Both the position numbers and the translations under genes were made by a program. A stretch of DNA of 7,531 nt from assembly GCA_009703445.1 (NCBI GenBank), contig WLGA01000052.1, forward strand, positions 1-7,531, in the 5' to 3' direction. The DNA comes from Actinomycetota bacterium. GTDB lineage: Bacteria > Actinomycetota > Actinomycetes > Actinomycetales > Microbacteriaceae. The notes under the pieces were generated by a model. It was not told the DNA's origin and did no database searches. It saw only the letters and a list, made by a program, of their open reading frames with translations. Shown here in pieces: positions 5,210 through 7,531 of the stretch. Numbering within the stretch: the stretch's first letter is position 1; each line of letters begins with the position of its first letter.

Positions 5210-6301
5210 TTACTTGCCTAGTACTTCGCGCAAGGCGTCGAGGAACGCCGAAGTTTCGGCCTCGGTGCCAGCGCTAACGCGGAGGGTTCCACCCAGACCC
5301 ACGTTGCGGATTAGAACTCCTCGGTCTAGCAATTGCTGCCATACCTGCTCTGGTTCATCCAGGCCACCGAACAAAACAAAGTTTGCATCGGAGCGGTAAG
5401 GGTCCAATCCCATCAACTTCAGTTCCGTGACGATTCGGTCACGTTGGGCACGGATGTCATCAACAGTTGAAAGCATTAGCGGGGCATGCGCCAGTGCACC
5501 CTCGGCAGCCGCCTGGGTGAAAGCGCTCAGGTGGTATGGCAGGCGAACCAATCGAAGCGCATCAATAACGGCTGGGTCTGCTGCCAAATAACCAACGCGC
5601 GCGCCTGCGAACGCGAATGCCTTTGACATCGTTCTGCTGACCAGAAGTCTCTCGCGACCAGGCAGCAATGAGACTGCAGTCACGGATGGGTCTGCACCAA
5701 ACTCCTGATAGGCCTCATCGACAACGAGGATGCCGCCCGATGCCTCACTGATTGCCTCGTAGGCCGCTTCAATGCAGTCGAGACCCAAGGGTGTTCCCGT
5801 TGGGTTATTCGGAGCACACAAAATCACGATGTTCGGCTTGTGCTCCAAGATTGCGTCTCGGATGATTTCAGGGGTCAGTTCGAACCGATCTGCACGGGCG
5901 ACAGCTACATACTCGGTCTGGGTGCCCGAGGCGATGATTGGGTACATCGAGTAGGTCGGTGTGAAACTGAGGAACTTGCGACCAGGACCACCAAAGGCCT
6001 GAAAAATGTGCTGAAGAACTTCATTTGAGCCATTGGCTGCCCAGATGTTTTCTGGCGTTAGGTCGGCTCCCAGATAAGCGGCGAGGGCTTCACGCAAAGG
6101 CATGAACTCGCGGTCTGGATAGCGGTTGATTGACATCAGAGCCTTAGCAAGTCGCTCGATGATGTCTTCGGCCACTTCAAGTGGCACGCGGTGGGTGTTC
6201 TCGTTTACGTTCAGCGAAACCGGCACCTCTAGCTGAGGTGCGCCGTAAGGCTGCTGCCCCTTGAGGTCATCGCGCAGTGGTAGGTCTTCTAGTCTCGCCA
6301 T
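5210..6301 (-). CDS. hisC: Histidinol-phosphate aminotransferase
   Basis: This PLP enzyme (fold type I, class II aminotransferase) converts imidazole acetol phosphate and glutamate to histidinol phosphate. Its 363 residues are a normal length. Visible marks are NVNENTHRVP near the N-terminus, YPDREFMPLREALAAYLG (61-78), the cofactor-binding LCAPNNPTGTP (Asn166), VVDEAYQEFG (Asp195, Tyr198), the Schiff-base lysine in VSRTMSKAFAFAGARVGYLA (Lys227), and the substrate-binding arginine in LRVSAGT (Arg341). The ATG at 6301 is the first start after an upstream in-frame TGA. GAGG lies only 1-2 nt before it, too close for a normal Shine-Dalgarno, while a TAAACT -10 lies 6 nt upstream, which suggests a leaderless message. 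hisD, usually next to hisC in actinobacteria, is absent; the LysM gene occupies the upstream side. Confidence 0.97.
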   Translation of the reverse strand: MARLEDLPLRDDLKGQQPYGAPQLEVPVSLNVNENTHRVPLEVAEDIIERLAKALMSINRYPDREFMPLREALAAYLGADLTPENIWAANGSNEVLQHIFQAFGGPGRKFLSFTPTYSMYPIIASGTQTEYVAVARADRFELTPEIIRDAILEHKPNIVILCAPNNPTGTPLGLDCIEAAYEAISEASGGILVVDEAYQEFGADPSVTAVSLLPGRERLLVSRTMSKAFAFAGARVGYLAADPAVIDALRLVRLPYHLSAFTQAAAEGALAHAPLMLSTVDDIRAQRDRIVTELKLMGLDPYRSDANFVLFGGLDEPEQVWQQLLDRGVLIRNVGLGGTLRVSAGTEAETSAFLDALREVLGK

Positions 6302-6313
6302 TCCTCAAGTTTA
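6302..6313 (-). promoter_or_regulatory. Candidate leaderless promoter (-10) for hisC
   Basis: The minus strand reads TAAACT (6313-6308), TGAGGA, then ATG at 6301. The first base of the ATG is 7 nt downstream of the -10, where transcription normally starts. Such TAnnnT-to-start spacing is typical of leaderless actinobacterial genes. The -35 region (AACCCT at the 17-bp position) does not resemble the consensus. Confidence 0.45.
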
Positions 6314-6354
6314 CTAAGCAAGAACGGCGAAGGGTTGGGCTGGTGCTCGAGGAC

Positions 6355-6702
6355 CTAAGGAAGAGCGATGCGCTGACCAGGAGCAACCTCGGCGCTGGTG
6401 AGCGCGTTCAGGTCGACTACCTTGGCGATCCAGTCGCGAGGATCTTCGTTCGGGGCAATCTTGCCGGCCAACTGCCAAAGGCTTTCACCAGAGTGAATGG
6501 TCACGTAGGTGAAGTTGGTCTTCACTGCATCGGAACCAGCGGTTGCCGCCTGGCCCGAGAAGAAACTGATTGCTGCAACCACGGCAACGGTCAGGACCGT
6601 TGCTTGGCGCACGAAGCGACGACCCTTTGAGTTCAACACGGTGCGCTTAGAAACCGGCGCAATCGGACGAGTCATCCCAGTAGCTGGTGAGTAGTTAGTC
6701 AT
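6355..6702 (-). CDS. Small membrane-anchored LysM protein, probable SOS cell-division inhibitor
   Basis: The product is 115 residues. It has a cytoplasmic-side N-terminus of about 33 residues ending in basic KGRRFVRQ, one hydrophobic segment (about 34-50, ATVLTVAVVAAISFFSG), a short linker, and one LysM domain at about 64-113. The LysM marks are YVTIHSGESLWQLAGKIAP and DLNALTSAEVAPGQRIALP, which would bind peptidoglycan outside the membrane. ATG at 6702 is chosen because AAGGA lies 10 nt upstream; the frame stays open upstream to 6867, but that part lies across the promoter and SOS box. Divergence from lexA and a perfect LexA palindrome 28 nt before the start match the arrangement of YneA and ChiZ/Rv2719c, damage-induced suppressors of septation. 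No hydrolase domain is visible. hisC follows after 53 nt without a clear terminator. Confidence 0.85.
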   Translation of the reverse strand: MTNYSPATGMTRPIAPVSKRTVLNSKGRRFVRQATVLTVAVVAAISFFSGQAATAGSDAVKTNFTYVTIHSGESLWQLAGKIAPNEDPRDWIAKVVDLNALTSAEVAPGQRIALP

Positions 6703-6730
6703 TTCGATGAATTCCTTACTAGCAGTTTTC

Positions 6731-6744
6731 CGAACATCTGTTCG
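6731..6744. promoter_or_regulatory. LexA box (SOS operator), LysM-proximal
   Basis: CGAACATCTGTTCG is a perfect palindrome apart from its 2-nt centre, and matches the Gram-positive/actinobacterial LexA operator (CGAAC-N4-GTTCG). It lies immediately downstream of the predicted -10 of the LysM gene, where bound LexA would block initiation or clearance. Confidence 0.92.
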
Positions 6745-6745
6745 A

Positions 6746-6785
6746 ATTAGAACAAGTTTACGAATAAAGACCAACACTTTGTCAA
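6746..6785 (-). promoter_or_regulatory. Promoter region of the LysM gene
   Basis: Two overlapping readings exist. TTGACA (6785-6780) is a perfect -35, but TAAACT (6760-6755) is 19 nt away. TTGGTC (6774-6769) has a weaker match but exactly 17 nt to TCTAAT (6751-6746), a 5-of-6 -10 that abuts the LexA box at 6744. Either places the box at or just after the start site. Confidence 0.5.
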
Positions 6786-6803
6786 GTAAATTCTTTATTC
6801 TTT

Positions 6804-6817
6804 CGAAAATGTGTTTG
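6804..6817. promoter_or_regulatory. Second, weaker LexA box, lexA-proximal
   Basis: CGAAAATGTGTTTG differs from the CGAACRNRYGTTYG operator pattern only at position 5 (A for C). Its right end overlaps the predicted lexA -35 element. The centre is 73 bp from the centre of the first box, close to seven helical turns. It probably serves lexA autorepression. Confidence 0.65.
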
Positions 6818-6843
6818 TTTTCTTGTTCGAATACGAATACAAT
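6815..6843 (+). promoter_or_regulatory. Predicted lexA promoter
   Basis: TTGTTT (6815-6820), a 17-nt spacer, then TACAAT (6838-6843), 5 of 6 matches to the -10 consensus. The start would be near 6850, giving a leader of about 80 nt. The -35 overlaps the second LexA box. Confidence 0.55.
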
Positions 6844-6928
6844 TTCGATATACGGAGTCAATCGCACACCTCGGACATTTATCCGAATGAACTGAATTTG
6901 CGAGGGTTAACACAACGGAGGGCATCAC

Positions 6929-7531
6929 ATGGCAAAGCGTTCAGACAACCTCAGCCAAATGCAAGAGCGCATCTTAGAGTTCATCATTCGCTCTAAGGAT
7001 CAGAGCGGCTATACGCCATCCCTGCGTGAAATCGGTGACGAGGTGGGCCTCAAGGCAGTCTCGAGCGTGAAGTACCAGCTAGAGCAGCTGAAGGACGCGC
7101 ACTACATCTCATTCGATGCCAACACCGCCCGTGCCATTCGCGTTCTAATCGAGCCAGAGGGCTTGTATGACGGCCAGACCGCACAGTCAGACAACCCGAC
7201 CCCATATGGCGAAGCAGCTATGGTGCCGATGGTTGGCCGTATTGCCGCGGGTATTCCAATCACCGCAGACCAGAACGTAGAAGAAATCTTCCCGTTGCCT
7301 CGACAGCTCGTCGGAAAGGGCGACCTGTTCCTGTTGAAGGTGGTCGGTGAATCGATGATCGATGCAGCCATCTGCGATGGTGACTGGGTTGTCGTTCGTT
7401 CACAGCAGACCGCTGAGAACGGTGACATTGTCGCTGCGATGCTGGAAGAAGAAGCAACCGTAAAGACTTTCAAGCAGCGAGATGGCCACACCTGGCTATT
7501 GCCACGCAACTCTGAGTTCGAGCCGATTCTT
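6929..7531 (+). CDS. lexA: SOS repressor LexA (3' end beyond the right edge)
   Basis: LexA represses DNA-damage genes and undergoes RecA-stimulated self-cleavage. The visible 201 residues begin MAKRSDNLSQMQERILEFII. The winged helix-turn-helix spans about residues 8-72, with SLREIGDEVGLKAVSSVKYQ as the HTH. A linker follows (about 73-98), then the S24 peptidase-type domain from MVPMVGRIAAGIP. The cleavage site is Ala107-Gly108, the nucleophile Ser142 is in VVGESMIDAAICDGD, and the general base Lys179 is in EEEATVKTF, so autocleavage should work. Perhaps 15-25 C-terminal residues are missing at the window edge. ATG at 6929 follows GGAGGG with a 6-nt spacer. The gene is divergent from the LysM gene and its promoter overlaps a LexA box, which implies autoregulation. 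The wing (YISFDANTARAIRV) is less basic than in the actinobacterial relatives I recall. Confidence 0.97.
   Translation, partial: MAKRSDNLSQMQERILEFIIRSKDQSGYTPSLREIGDEVGLKAVSSVKYQLEQLKDAHYISFDANTARAIRVLIEPEGLYDGQTAQSDNPTPYGEAAMVPMVGRIAAGIPITADQNVEEIFPLPRQLVGKGDLFLLKVVGESMIDAAICDGDWVVVRSQQTAENGDIVAAMLEEEATVKTFKQRDGHTWLLPRNSEFEPIL

Noticed and set aside
6826..6837. TTCGAATACGAA as a third LexA box
   Set aside because: The half-sites face the wrong way (TTCG...CGAA rather than CGAAC...GTTCG); only a lone GTTCG half is present.
6355..6867. 170-codon version of the LysM protein
   Set aside because: The extra 55 residues run across the promoter and the LexA box and have no homology-like character. 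The ATG at 6702 has an AAGGA upstream and leads directly into the TM segment and LysM domain.
7102..7509. 135-codon minus-strand open frame opposite lexA
   Set aside because: It is antisense to conserved LexA catalytic motifs, is low in recognisable features and has no ribosome binding site; a typical shadow frame.

Overview
The window looks like a chromosomal core region of an actinobacterium, most probably a Microbacteriaceae member. The evidence is the gene order, the actinobacterial forms of IF3, PriA-like HisA, LexA and DUF1844, and a GC content that by eye is in the mid-fifties, low for the family. That GC level would suit small-genome freshwater (Luna-type) lineages, but this is inference. 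No mobile element, CRISPR array, tRNA, rRNA or sign of recent transfer was seen.

Layout from left to right. (1) Minus strand, 1-1767: the translation cluster infC-rpmI-rplT followed by a SpoU/TrmH rRNA methyltransferase that runs off the left edge. infC probably starts at a non-standard AUC codon behind a perfect Shine-Dalgarno, and its roughly 175-nt leader can fold into several hairpins. A terminator-like hairpin lies inside the start of the methyltransferase gene. (2) Plus strand, 1944-2303: a small DUF1844 protein, divergent from infC and convergent with the next gene. (3) Minus strand, 2324-6301: hisC-hisB-hisH-hisA(priA)-sseB, a tightly packed histidine biosynthesis run ending in an SseB-family gene. 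hisC appears to have its own promoter placed to give a leaderless mRNA. hisD and hisF are not in the window. (4) 6355-7531: a small membrane-anchored LysM protein on the minus strand, divergent from lexA on the plus strand. lexA is cut by the right edge. The AT-rich gap between them carries one perfect-palindrome LexA box and one near-consensus box.

Functionally the window joins three modules: ribosome assembly and initiation (IF3, L35, L20, 23S methylation), histidine synthesis from imidazoleglycerol phosphate formation to histidinol phosphate (without HisF and HisD), and SOS control. The SOS module is the most informative one. A LysM protein with one transmembrane segment, divergent from lexA and sharing its operators, matches the genomic arrangement of the SOS division inhibitors YneA (Bacillus) and ChiZ/Rv2719c (Mycobacterium). 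I see no clearly undescribed multi-gene system. The items most worth a second look are regulatory.
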